NCBI GenBank assembly: GCA_019787685.1
Contig: JAHNUO010000007.1
Span: forward strand, 1,240,001-1,304,000
Direction of reading: 5' to 3'
From: Chiua virens
Lineage: Eukaryota > Basidiomycota > Agaricomycetes > Boletales > Boletaceae
Length of the DNA: 64,000 nucleotides
Under the pieces are notes generated by a model. It did no database searches and was not told where the DNA came from. It saw nothing but the letters and a program-made list of their open reading frames with translations. Position numbers and translations under genes: made by a program. Shown piece after piece: positions 25,188-36,745 of this stretch; position 1 is the stretch's first letter; every line of letters starts with the position of its first letter.

Positions 25188-28100
25188 CTAGTCTTGTGAG
25201 ACATCGCCCTCGTCTTCATCTTCGTACTTGACATCTTCCTCAGCATCAGAGTGGTCGTATTCCTCATCACCTATTCCGGTCAGTTCAGTAACCGGAATAG
25301 TGATTTTCATCCATGGAAAGTAAGGTAGCAAGCGAAACACTGCATACCTCAGTTTCGAAATGGCACCATCCAACTCGGCTAGCAGATACAATCCTCCAGT
25401 AGTCCTGCGAAGGACCACCATTGGACCAAGGTAGTGTGGCTTCGTTTTCCGATTCAGCTCCTTCTCAATCCGCGTATTTCGAACCAAGACGAGGTCACCT
25501 GAACTAAACTCTTTCATCCGTATCCGGTTCTTGAATCGCGCCTCAAAATCTTTAAGGGACACAAACCGTGATGCCAAGACGCATTCTTGGATAGAATCGA
25601 TATCTGTTTGATGCTTTTGGAGCTGATGAGCTCTCCAAGCTATCAAGCTTTCGCTAGAAACTGGGTCAGCATTAGGAACGGGAACGAGAAATGTTGCCTC
25701 TGATAAATCGAATGGAAAAAGCGGCTTGACACCATGTACCATAAAGTACGGCGAAAGACCGGTTGCTTTGAGTATAGTGACGTGTTCGGCCCAGAAAACG
25801 GAGTGAGCGATCGTCGGCCAGCGAACTTCCCCTCCCAGGGTACTTTTGATGATGGCCTCCCAGACATCGAGATGACGCTGTTCAACAATGCCGTTCACCT
25901 GAGAGTTGTAAGGGGAAATCCGGATATGGTGGATACCGTATCGGGTAGCCAAGTTGTCAAGTGCCTGTACGAATGCCGGACCGTTGTCCGTAATGAGCTC
26001 AGAGATGGCTCCCCAACGGCATAGGATATCTTCGAAAATAAAAGATGCGATGGAGAACGCATTCTCGGATCGCAACATGCGCCATTCAGGATACACAGTA
26101 AGAGTGCATCAGGCCTGTACAATATACCGGTATCCGCCTGATTGAGGCATTACCATCGTGTCGATGTGGACTTTGTGAAATAGCCCGCCCATAACTGGTA
26201 CGGTAGGAGGGATATGAAACTTCTGCATCTGTCGAATTTGACACTCGTGGCAGGTACGGGTATACCATTTGACGTCATTGATGAGCAGAGGCCACCAGAA
26301 ACGTAGCAGTAACTGAGTCTGAACCGAGAAGACGCCTTTGTGTCCAAGGTCGTCATGCGCCTCCTTAATGAGTCCGTAACGGCATTCTCTTGGCATGACT
26401 AACTGGTGTCTGCCGTGTGGTTCTCGACAATAGAGAGATCCGTTTAGAAGAAAGAACCGGGTCGCGGAATTAACGAAGGAGGTGAAGTTGCGATCTGTCA
26501 AATCTGGAGGATGGACCCGGTCGTCGAGGAATAGGTGAATCTGATCAATGCACGCTTCTTTTTCCAGAGCTTTGGGGGAGCGGGGGATAACCGGTTCTGG
26601 TTCCGCCGGTTCCGCCATAGGAGAAACAAATACGGATATGGATTGGAAGGAATGTGTGATGGAATGTCTGTTAATGTGAGCAAACTGACCCGGTGGTGAC
26701 AACCGGTCGTTTAACAATGCCATAGAGAAGGAATATGCTTGGTCCAACCAATCCTCGAAATCATCCTCTTCGGGAGGGTCATTCTCAGATGGTGGACGAC
26801 GAGAGAGTCCGTCTGCACCAGTATGTTGGGTAGCAGGGATGTGAACGAGGCAAAAATTGAATAACAAAATGCCCGCGATCCACCTATTAATGGTCGCATT
26901 GGGCTGGAGGTCTGGGTTATTGATCATACCCTTAACGTATTTTGCGTCGACTTCCACTGTGAAATTGGCAACACCAAACATGAATATCCGGACTGCTCGC
27001 AAGGCATGGAACAATCCATACAGCTCCAGTTTGGCCTGAGAGTAGCGGCTCTCGACCTCTGTGAGACTAATTGAACTGAAGCGGTTCGGGTATCTCTTGC
27101 CGTCATCTCCTTCCTGCGACAAGATATAGCCAACCACGATGTACGACGTATCCACTGCAAGGATAACCTCGTTCCTGGATTCGTAATCCAGGCGACGAAG
27201 AGCAGGGGAGTGACAGATCGCATCCTTGAGATGCAGCATAGCAATTTGTTGGGGTTCTCCCCATTCGAATGAGACACTCTTTCGGGTCAAGTTGACCAAC
27301 GGTCGAGCAATCGTAGCAAAATTTTTGATGAAAATTCGAAGAACACCGCACACACCTAAGAATCTGCGTACTTGTGTAAGGTTCTGACACTTGGGCCAGT
27401 CGCGGATTTTTTGTACCTTCTTCTCGTGAGGGATATGGCCATCAGCTGTACACTTGTGTCCGACTATGGTCGGGTCTGGTGCTGCGAGTACGAATTTCTT
27501 AGCGAATACCGTTACTCCGACGTTTTGTAGTCGTTGTAGGATGTGATGGACTACGAGGAGGTGCTCCCAGATGAAGCGACGAATACCCGGATTTTCTGCG
27601 ATGGTTTCGTAAGAGCCATCCGAATTTTGGTAGCAGGTTGAGACTGTTTTGACCGGCAGATCATCTATGAATGGATAGGTATAACGAGGTATCTCGTCCT
27701 GCAAAATAAACGACATGTCGGCCTGATAGATTTGTACCGCATTTGTGTACCCCATGGGTACCATAGTGAGCCGGTGCAGACCCATTGGACTGTTGAAAGT
27801 GGTGAGGTCGTGTGAATCCGGGTGTAATGGACGTTGGTCGTATCCGGCAAACAAGTCCATCATCCCGTATACTGCATATCCAGCAAAAGATTCCACGAAG
27901 TGTTCGACGAGAGGTGGGGTAGAAGAGTCGCGGATTGTGACTGTGTTCAGCGGCTGCAAGTTGTGGACGAGTCGTAGCAATTTACCATCCTGTTTTAGGA
28001 CGCAAAACCACTGCGATCGATAGGCAGATGTCGAGGGTTCATACACACCGGACGCAATCCGGTCCTTGATAATCTGGATCGTGTCAGCCCACATTGCAGG

Positions 28101-31100
28101 GGGAACTGGGATGTTTCGCAGTATCCAAGGCGTATGAGGTATGGTAGGAATTTTGACAGGGGGAAAATATTGTTCGAGGAGACGGCCCCACTCGGTCGGT
28201 ATCCAAGCAAAGGCCGTTTCGTGTTCGCGGACAATCCATCAGATTAATTTGACTTCTTCTGGCCATAGCCAGTTAGCCAGGTCAAGATCTAAAGCATCAG
28301 CGCATTCCTGTGTGAAATGTTGTCCAGGGGTAAAGTCGGGTGGATGAGTAGGTAAAGGTTTCAGTCCGGCGATAGGGTCGTCCGGCAGAGATCGCGTGAT
28401 ACGAAACTCCTCCCCAGTTGGAACAACTACCGACCGAACTTTATGTGCTACCGGTTTATAAACCAGTGCGTGCGAAATGGTATCATACGAATAAACAGAA
28501 GTGATAGCGGAAAGAACATCCGGATTAGGGTCTGTACGCGTGGATGACAAAAATGAGTAATCGGCCGAAGGCGGGACTGGTCTGATTGAAAGAGGTGGAA
28601 GCCGTGTGTAAGAAGTCGGGAAATAGAGAGATGAAACAAATGACAGTTTAAAAAAAAACGAAACCAGATGCGACGTGGATAGAAGATTGAAATCTCCCCG
28701 ATTGGTATACGGATCATCGATAGCTAAAAACCCAAGTCCATTTCGACGACAGTCTGATGGCTGTTACACTGTTTCTTTTCTCGGCAACGGGGGCATCCTT
28801 CCATCCACGCCCGAGTAGACAAAGAGAATTGCTTCCCCATGTTAGGGTCGCGCAGCGTAATCATCTGTGCTCCATCTGGGTAATCGTCAGTAGTCACACT
28901 CATAAGACAATGAAACGGTCATCCGAGCAATAGATCAAAGTTTGCCCTGGCCAGAATCTGGACCTGAAGCATCACTTCGCCCGTACCAAAGTCTACGGAT
29001 AGGTTCTCCAGTACCCCCACCGTTTTGTCAACGCTTGTGTTGGTGGATGACATATTCATCGTGTGATCCGACCGAATTGGGATACCGAGTGTCTCCCAGA
29101 TACGTTTGGGCATCGCGACAATCTCGGACCCAGAGTCCAAGACGCATCGGATGGGTCTTCCGGATTCTCCTATCTTGGCCTTGATTGACCGAAGGGGAAG
29201 ACTGTGATGCGCCACTATGAGTCCGTTGTCGTTTCTGTTTATCTGGTCACCATATTCACGTTCGATTGCAAACAGGTCGAGACCCACGAGCTCGTTTACC
29301 TGCACAGCCTGAGTGGATAGGTTAGTCGTTACTTGTTTAGTGGTAGTAAGGTCCCGAAATTGCTTTCGGAACTCTGGTGCTACCACAAATAAATCTTTAA
29401 CAGGCATGGGTATACTCGTATCCAGGACTCGGTCCAACACTCGTTGTGGAGCTAAGTCATCCTCGAGCGGAAACGAGTACCTATATTGCGTCGTAGGGTT
29501 AAATGAAGGGTTAGTTTGTGCTGCATGGAAAGGAGGATTGCTATTGTCGTTGGCATGACTAAAAGAAGAAGAACCGGACGGTCTGGCTATTGCGGATGCG
29601 GGTGCGGGTGACGAGGCCGGTGGGGAGTGTGATGGCGTAGATGATGATGATGGTTTGGGGTTAGCTTCTTTGATGGTCTGTAACTCTGGCGAGATGATCT
29701 CCTCAGACACCGTGGCCGACCGACTGTTTAGTTTCCGAGGTGGCATATATATGCTGTCAAACCGGACACGTTTACCCTTTTCCTTGGTCGCCTTATCTGC
29801 CTGGAACATAGCCCAAGCCTGTGCAATGTAGGGCTGGAAATCTGGGTCGGCTACTATGGATAGAGGTTCACTTTCCTCGTCCGTTTCCGTGAGTGCAAAG
29901 GCGGCCGGTTCGATGTCTAGGACTGCTGGTGTTCCCGGATGCGCGGATGATAGAATCCCTGCCATGATATGTGGGGGTAAGTCCCTGGTAGTACTGCTGG
30001 ATGACGTGGATGCGGCAGGGGGGTGAACCGGTTGGCTATTAGCCCATGCGTAGTCGACACCGTCCTTGAAACATTGTCTGCCCGGTGCTCGAGGAATGTT
30101 AGAGCCGTCCGGCATGTAGAGCTTGTTATCAGACCCTCTGACCACCTTCGCCGTATTGAGGTATTCGATGCAGATGGGGCAAGAACGCATATAATGGCCA
30201 GGTCCACCGCAGAACTTGCAAGCGGATGAAGTACGTGAGGTTTGGTTTGTCTCTACCTTCACTGTAGGAGCCAGCGAGTATGAGGGAATAGGTGCGGTTG
30301 GTCGATACGTTGATGCGGGTGGTGTGGGTATTTGAGCTGTTTGACGTGGCGGTTGATATGTAGAGGTGAACAGGGGGGACTGAGTGTGGGGGTGAATGTC
30401 GGGCGAAATGTAGAACCCGTTAGGAGAAAAGTGGCCGCCTTTGTGGAATCATCCATGGAATATGGGTCATTAGGGTGGTGATCCGGTAGTATGATGTGTA
30501 ACCGGTCACGGATCTCCCGCTGTAGCTCAGGTGGGAACCCGTTTAGGTATAGGCCATTACGGTCGATGTCTGAAATTTTTTGGTTAGCAATTAGTACGGA
30601 AGAGACCTTACGGAATGCTCGAGTATATTCCCCGAGCTCATCCTGGTTATGCATCTGCCCGCTGTGACACTTCTGAGCCAAGTACTCAAGGTCTGCACGA
30701 CCATATCGGTTCGTACCCTCACATCCGGGGTATAGTTTTTTAACCGCTGACACAAATGCGTCCCAATCCATCGGGTTGGCCGTTGTTTCCAGCAGGGTTT
30801 GCCAGACCTCGGCTTCATCTAGGGCCGTGTAGTGTAACGCAGCTTTTACCTTGTTCGTCGGAGTAAGACCAGCTGCGTCGCCAAGGAATTCTATGTCCTC
30901 CAGGTAACACGGTAACTCGGACGGCGCTTTTCCGTCAAATTTAGGGGCATTGGGTGTGCCTCATAAAGGCATCTGGAAGGGTTGTTGCGCCATCAGGTTC
31001 TGTGGAGGTGGGATAGGACAAGATGGTTGTGAAGGTGACGATATGGTTCGAGAAGGGGATGTAGGGGACGGGTTAAGTAGAGAAGATAAAGAAACGGACG

Positions 31101-31425
31101 AAGAGGATTTAGAAGATGGTTTAGAAGGGGTAGAGGAATGTGAGGACGGTAACGAAGGAAGAGTTGTTAGAGGAGATAGATCAGGGTCGGGTGAACGGTA
31201 TCGAGTAAAAGAGGCTTCCGGTTCAGAAGGAAAATTAGTAAAACTGCCCGGGACAACGGGTGAATCGGGTGAACGTAGTGTGAAGGAGTCAATGCGGTTA
31301 TGCCATGCTCTATCCGGGGTAACCGAAGTAAAAAGCTCGGTATTGGCAGAGATATCCAGATTTCTAAGACTTGAGAGTAGCTCGTCTACCTCTAGTCACT
31401 CTGGTGTAGGCCTGAGCAATCTCAT
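25188..31425 (-). pseudogene. gypsy gag-pol polyprotein, disrupted
   Basis: Starts ATG 31425 (MRLLRPTPE) and, corrected for breaks, reads through to 25188. Gag: a Ser/Pro-rich N-terminus, then FDGKAPSELPCYLEDIEFLG, then a CCHC knuckle (CKFCGGPGHYMRSC, ~30220). Protease: VLDSGSEIVAM (~29140) followed by FDLLLG. RT: FIDDL active site (~27660). RNase H: ILAVDTSYIVVGYILSQ (~27160). Integrase: zinc-binding H/C region, VHIDTM, LITDNGPAF and the Glu in GIVEQRH. The integrase is followed by a chromodomain-free tail. Five in-frame TGA codons (31398, 30963, 28921, 28241, 26111, first base on the minus strand) and two one-base indels (~30421 and ~28730) interrupt what was probably one continuous gag-pol frame. 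Confidence 0.92.
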
Positions 31426-31448
31426 CCTGACAACCTAAAAAGAACCCC

Positions 31449-31463
31449 TTGCGGTGGGCTCCA
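31449..31463 (-). promoter_or_regulatory. primer-binding site of the gypsy element
   Basis: Read on the minus strand: TGGAGCCCACCGCAA, starting two bases after the 5' LTR. TGG complements the CCA tail of a tRNA, so the primer tRNA should end GGTGGGCTCCA. The specific tRNA was not identified. The gag ATG (31425) is only ~25 bp further on. Confidence 0.6.
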
Positions 31464-31465
31464 GT

Positions 31466-32348
31466 TGAAGAAATATAAAACAGGCTGGTGTGACAGGAAC
31501 AGGGTTAGTAGAACTGTCAGATAGAAAGAAAAGGGATGGGCGCAAGTATGACTCGTCCCAAGGGGTTCTGAGGTTGGAGACGAAGTGTCAAGGTGTTGAC
31601 AGGAGCTTTGAAAGCAATCCGGACGCGTTCCCGGGTGAAACCATACGAAGGTCGACAAAACCAGCTGAAACGTGGACAGTCGGATAGTTCAGCAACAAGG
31701 CAGAGACTTGAGCACAACGGTGATCGAGTACGAGTAAGGGCGGATAGAAAAGATAGTTAAACGGGCAAGGCAACTTAGAACGCGAGAGAAAACGGTGATC
31801 CAAAGATAGATTTTTATTTACGAACACAAATTTTATAGTCTCAGGTATTCCCCGGGACTTTTACAGCGGATAAAGTATCAAATAAATAAGGAAAGCGTAC
31901 GTATACGGAGCCGACTCTCATGGAGATCGACCCGTGAAAAGGAAAACAATGTTCTGTCAAGATGGGATAAGGTTTGATCCGTGAATCAATGGACTACCTT
32001 TAAAATGTCATACAACCCGACTATCCGTTCCTTATAACCAATCGGAGATGTGTCGATAACACGGAACCGTCTAAAAAAAATCTAAGAAGGTACAAAATAA
32101 AATAGAAATTGGACAAAAAGAGAGTTGATTAGTGTACGTCGTGCAATCCCAATCGAGCAACCCGATTCGGTCACCTCGCGCGAAAACGTGTAGGAACGAA
32201 GAACAAAACATACGAATATGGGTTGGATCCACTCGGATGGACACGGGACCACGACGGACGGGTAGGACAATCAATATGGGCAATCTGGGCATCCTGTAAA
32301 CAAGCGGGAACACGGGTTTATCACCTCAAGGGGTCATTGACTCCTACA
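31466..32348 (-). repeat. gypsy 5' LTR (883 bp)
   Basis: Partner of 22262-23144. Followed, two bases downstream in element orientation, by a TGG-initiated primer-binding site. Confidence 0.9.
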
Positions 32349-34969
32349 ACGCTCAAGCTGAACATGCAAGGCAAGAGCAAGTCGCCACCTGTGAACGAGG
32401 CATCAAACAGCTTGCCGAGATTATGGATCACAATGAACAAGCAGAAAAAGACATTCTTACCAACCCACCTAGGCCCCGTCTCCTGTTAAAGCTTCCTTGT
32501 GTTGGCCCTTCAGTGACGTCTGGGGTACCTGCCTTGCAACTTGAAGACACCATGACAGATGAAGACATCAATATGGGCGATGTTAGGGACTCAGACTCGA
32601 CAAAAGGGGTTCAGGGAGAAGCAGATAAGACTGAATCTGAAGGAGGTAGTGAGGATGAAAGTGGTGGCAGCAGTGTACTCACCCAGCAGACATCAAAAAA
32701 GAAGTGGGCCCAGAAGACTCTTACCCGAGAGGCCATTCAGACTGCACGAGGTACTCAGGAAACTGATAAGGTCGACCTCAAGACGGACAAAAGCGCTGAG
32801 AAAGGAAAGTCGTCAGTGTCAGCTTGTTTTCCCATCTACAATCATGCTCTTGCTCACTGAGACAATTCTCTTCTACTGGGACTCGATTGACTACTATTAC
32901 CGTCAAGACAGTCAAGCAGTGAAAGGCCAGTTTGAAGGAGTAATGGATTGGGCTGAGAAGCTTGCATCATCAAAGTCTCTCCATTCTGTGCTCGGGTCCC
33001 AGTGCAGCTCAGCAGCAGGTACCGTGACGCATCGTGCGAAGTCTATATCTACCACCGGTTCAGGCAAGAAACTCAGAGCACTCAAGGCCACATCCAGCAC
33101 CTCTACCAGTCCATCCACCCAAACTTCCACACCAGCCCCGGCTAGCACGATCTCTGCCAATGTAGTAGAGGACTATATCAATGGTACTGATGAAGCCGAG
33201 CGTCCCCATGATATGGTTGCTCAAAGCACAGCTCGCACAGTAAATTCCTACTAATTTTATTGTTTCATAGCTGACTTATATTCATACTAGGGCTGGGGTA
33301 TTGTTGAGGTTGTTAGTAGCTCAGAGTTGGATGAGTGCATCCCCCCACCCTCGCAACTTGCCCCTGCACTGGCGCACAAGAAGCAAGCAAGTTCAGGCCA
33401 AGCACCCCGCTCCAAACGTAAAATGAAGCAAGAATATGAGGTGCGTTGGCCAGTCCTCTGCACATTTGCCTACATTGAGTGTGATCCACCAAAGTCGACA
33501 GAAGACCAAGAGACCACCAACCCCTCCAAACGAACAAAGAAATCTGGTATGTCTCAGCGCTCAGGAAGTGGTGTCAACAACAAGTATATCAAAGAAGACC
33601 TTCCCGTGGGTGCAACGACTGACAATGTTTGGCAGCACGTTTTTATTTCCTCACTTGCCCACTTCCTGGCCAGATACGACAATCCTTGGGCAATCAGTAC
33701 AGACAAGTTTGTTTTCATTCTGCAGCAGATCTGGGATGCTGTCTACGAACAGAACATTGAGCATACCGTCACTTCCAACGGTGCAGTCTTTCACATCGTA
33801 CGTCACATCGTCCTTCTCTCTACTTGCAATCCATTAGCTGATTCTATTGACTGATTACTAGGCAAAGCAGAACCTCAACAACTGGCATGCAGGATTTGCT
33901 GCAGCGGCCATTGCAGCCATTACTGCTTTCTTTGCTGAGGATGATGACTTCTTGGATTCAGTGGAGTGAGTGCGGTTTGCAGAGTATATGATTAAAAAAA
34001 AACCGTTTCATTTTCATATCAAGTAATGGTGATAACCGTGACACGTGGAGTGGGATGTGGAGGTCTCCATTGGTCCTCCAGACCTTTGCCGCACACTTCA
34101 ACTTCATCCAAGGTCAAAAGAAGGTTGTGGCATTAGAAAAAGAACTCCATGGCCTGCATGGAGCTCTTGCTCTTGCTTGTACTGCGGTGAGTTCCATTTT
34201 ACCCGTCGTATCCTCTATTAATAATCCCGCAGATTTTCCGAGTCCTGAAGTATATTATCGATGGCCACATCCTGTTCACTCAGGAGGAGACCAAACATGG
34301 CATCGTATGGTCTGCATCAGTGGAGAAAGGGTCGCATTTGGAGTTTAACGAAACTGTTTGGGGAAACAAGACACGCGCTTATCTTGAACCCATCAAGGCA
34401 CTCAGCGATGAAAGTTTTATGCTTATTGTCAAGGCTACAAAGACATATGTGAAGGGGAATGCCAGTGCAGCTGCGTCAGCAATAGATTCCATGGAAGACA
34501 ATAGTGACTATGGTGACCTCTTCAACTTTTGTTGAGACTTAGAGTGAGTCCTTTCGCCAATCATACTAGTGACGGTACTGTCATTGCTCACGAACTTCAA
34601 CACTTCCAGTGAAACTTGTCCGTGCCTGCATCCGATACCCCTTCAACAATAGTAGATCACATTCTCCAGGCTCCGGCTCTATGCACTATTTACACAACAT
34701 GATATGCAGTGATGCCCTGCCGCCGATTTCTTACCATTCTCGTATTTCTACATCCCCATTTTTAATAGTACTCCGCTATACCTTTTCCTTCTTGCCGTAT
34801 TTAGTTCCGCTAATGATACTAGTGTTTTTTTGCTGTGACGTCAAAGTTAGTGGTCGTCATCAGTCGTGTGAGACATATAAGTCGGTCAAGTACTCTCCAG
34901 CACATACTATATACTTCATCTAATGGTCTTTGTGAGCTGACTCGGCTTGTCTTGCTTAGCAACGAATTT

Positions 34970-35022
34970 AAGCAAATTTAGATGACATAAGTCCGAATTA
35001 GACTTTTGCTAAATTGCTGATG
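34970..35022 (-). repeat. Plavaka right terminal inverted repeat
   Basis: Complement of the left repeat: AGACTTTTGCTAAATTGCTG closes the element just before TAGGC. Confidence 0.75.
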
Positions 35023-35145
35023 TAGGCACCCCATTGACTCATTTCTCCACCGTATCAAGCGAGCGGAATCGCCCTACTGCCCCCACTGCCATGAAAGAGA
35101 ACCCATCCGGCACCTGCTTCTTGACTGCAATCAGTAGCCTACCTG
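35023..35145 (+). pseudogene. LINE-like ORF relic, right half
   Basis: Continues the relic at 16640-16775: IDSFLHRIKRAESP, then CPHCHEREPIRHLLLDC (C-x2-C-x7-H-x4-C), the zinc-like tail after the RNase H domain of many fungal non-LTR polyproteins. TAG follows soon after LLLDCNQ. Joining both halves through a single TAGGCC restores one reading frame, which shows that Plavaka landed in this older element. Confidence 0.6.
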
Positions 35146-35474
35146 GAATTTTCGAATCCTTGTTCAAATGTTCATCGCTCCGACTTGGAGTGGCATCAAC
35201 TTGACAAGTCATTCACTCACCATTCATTAGAAGGCTTACATTCGGATTTTTATTTCTTTTATTTTGTTCATTTCCAAAGGTGGGCAGCGGAACGACTGAC
35301 TCAGAGTACTATACTAGTAATACTGAGGATGAGCGCTATGAACCATCATTGTGACACAGACTCATATTCATTTACTGTTGTTTGTAGTAGCTTCGGTTAT
35401 GATGACCGTGACATGAATCTTATACAGTAGAAGTTCTCATAATGCATGACCTCACAATGCATAAATCTAGTATT

Positions 35475-36029
35475 TGTTAGAGACTGTGCGACTCGGAGGT
35501 AGCCAACTCCGGATCTCCGAAGTTGTAACGTCGGACGGGACTTGGCTTCACCGTATGTGGTGCGCCCTTGTCACAGTCTGTCCCTATATTTCGGACGTGC
35601 GGAGAACGGAGGTAGATATATGACTCAACACATAAAGTGGAATCGAGCAGAGTAAAGACCGTCAAGGTCTTACAGAGTGTTCGGAGTGAGTCGTACAAAT
35701 AAACTAATATTCAGACTAAGGGTACACAGTCAGGGTACTACAGTTTATATACTCAGAGTGGAATGGAGATTAGTAACGGAGTTGGTAAGAACTGAGTAAG
35801 ACGGAAGATCAGGAAACTACATAGCCAGAGGTAAGTCGGGTACTGAGAAAGCCGGAGCTGTGCTCGTAAGCGAGACACAGGTTATGTACTAAAATAAAAG
35901 AGGAAACATATATACGTAACAGAGGTCCGGGATCACGGAGTTGCATTCTGAGGGAGACCGACCTGGAGTTATCGTCTAAGAGAAACGGAGTTATATCCAG
36001 AGGAACGGGGAACGGAGCGGTATATGACA
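35475..36029. repeat. solo LTR (555 bp) inserted in the pogo element
   Basis: Begins TGTTAGAGACTG and ends ATATGACA, with the five-base duplication GTATT on each side (35470-35474 and 36030-36034). TGT...ACA termini, AG-rich interior and no coding content fit a solo LTR left by recombination between the two LTRs of a retrotransposon. Not the same family as the gypsy LTR at 22262. Confidence 0.85.
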
Positions 36030-36220
36030 GTATTGCATCATGTTTGGACTGTAACCAACTTGGGTACACTATAAAATCACACATTTTCGCATAACCAATA
36101 ATGCATCACATTTTTGGGGGGTATATGCATTATGAGAACATGCACTTTGGTGGGCAGGAAATTATCTAAGCCTCCCCAATTGAAAAATTACATGTTCACT
36201 GGCCTGGATCACTCATTGAC

Positions 36221-36745
36221 ATGATGACTATGAAAATTTTCAGGTGCCGTCTGGCCCAACTCACCCTTGCACACACTGGCCTTTGTCAAGAGGGAAAGCC
36301 ATCTGTGACTGCCTCACCACAGCTCTCTGAAGCTGAACAAGACCTCTCCAAAGCTGTCAACGAGCTTCGAAAGCGCAAGTGGATTACCGGAACACCACTT
36401 ACATTGGAAATGCTGAATCCCATTCAGGAGGCGGAAGTGGGGCAACCGGATTACAGTTTTGAGGGAGGTGACGAAGCAATCATTGCTCGGGTGAACCATG
36501 AGGAGGCTGTCAAATGTGGGGAGGTTGTCAAGGTTGAATCTGATGACAAAAATTTGGATAATGACAGAGATGGTGAAACTTTGGGTCTTCAAGAGATGAT
36601 TGAGATGACGGCCAAGCTGGAGAAAGCTTGCATCACTCACACTACACTCGAGAAAGCGGCCCACGTATCTCGCTTGGACGGTGCGCAGTGTGACCGATTA
36701 CTGTCACACATTACCATAATGTCACGCATATCCTACAGTGCATAA
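36221..36745 (+). pseudogene. pogo-type transposase, C-terminal remnant
   Basis: A 174-codon frame reading through RKRKWITGTPLTLEMLNPIQ, EGGDEAIIARVNHEEAVK and an acidic stretch. Pattern and position near the right end match the C-terminal tail of pogo/Tigger transposases (after the DDE core). The catalytic core and the N-terminal DNA-binding domain are missing. The family call is from pattern memory, so confidence is moderate. Confidence 0.55.

Larger units (their letters stand above)
22262..32348 (-). mobile_element. Ty3/gypsy LTR retrotransposon (10,087 bp), antisense to the window
   Basis: Two 883 bp LTRs (22262-23144 and 31466-32348) bound a gag-protease-RT-RNase H-integrase frame on the minus strand and an extra plus-strand gene near the element's 3' end. 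The target-site duplication is ACGC (22258-22261 and 32349-32352), confirmed because joining the flanks restores the Plavaka ORF2 frame. Order RT-RNase H-integrase places it in Ty3/gypsy. The coding frame carries at least five TGA stops and two indels, so it is not autonomous now. Confidence 0.92.
20559..34535 (+). pseudogene. Plavaka second ORF, split by Tc1 and gypsy insertions
   Basis: The reading frame starts ATG 20559 (MVRPATCPKNASQ), meets TGA at 20634-20636 and hits the Tc1 element at 20641. It resumes at 22234 (SEQKQADDA), is cut at 22261 by the gypsy element, and continues in the same frame after 32352 with QAEHARQEQVATCERG. Exons then run with canonical introns through FYWDSIDYYYRQ (about 32880), WQHVFISSLAHFLARYD (33630), NLNNWHAGFAAAAIAAI (33870), WRSPLVLQTFAAHFNF (34060) and end FNFC at 34535. 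The N-terminal part is a charged Gln/Glu-rich helix. The function is unknown. Its constant place opposite the transposase suggests an accessory factor for transposition. The insertions and the TGA (probably from an Arg codon) make it non-functional. Confidence 0.72.
16776..35022. mobile_element. Plavaka-type DNA transposon, 18.2 kb including two nested insertions
   Basis: Imperfect terminal inverted repeats of about 50 bp start CATCAGGATTTTAGCAAAAG at 16776 and CATCAGCAATTTAGCAAAAG (complement) at 35022. TAGGC flanks both sides (16770-16774 and 35023-35027, with one extra C on the left), consistent with a target-site duplication. The two genes diverge: the transposase on the minus strand (16993-20381) and a second ORF on the plus strand (20559-34535). 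Removing the Tc1 and gypsy insertions leaves about 6.6 kb, a normal size. The name Plavaka rests on my recognition of the transposase family. Relationship to CACTA-type elements is established knowledge recalled without a search. Confidence 0.8.

Noticed and set aside
25188..31425. TGA codons in gag-pol as recoded (Trp or selenocysteine) or programmed readthrough
   Set aside because: Intact nuclear genes here (GH16, HAD) use TGA as their normal stop. The sites fall where relatives carry Arg rather than at a gag/pol boundary, and independent indels also break the frame.
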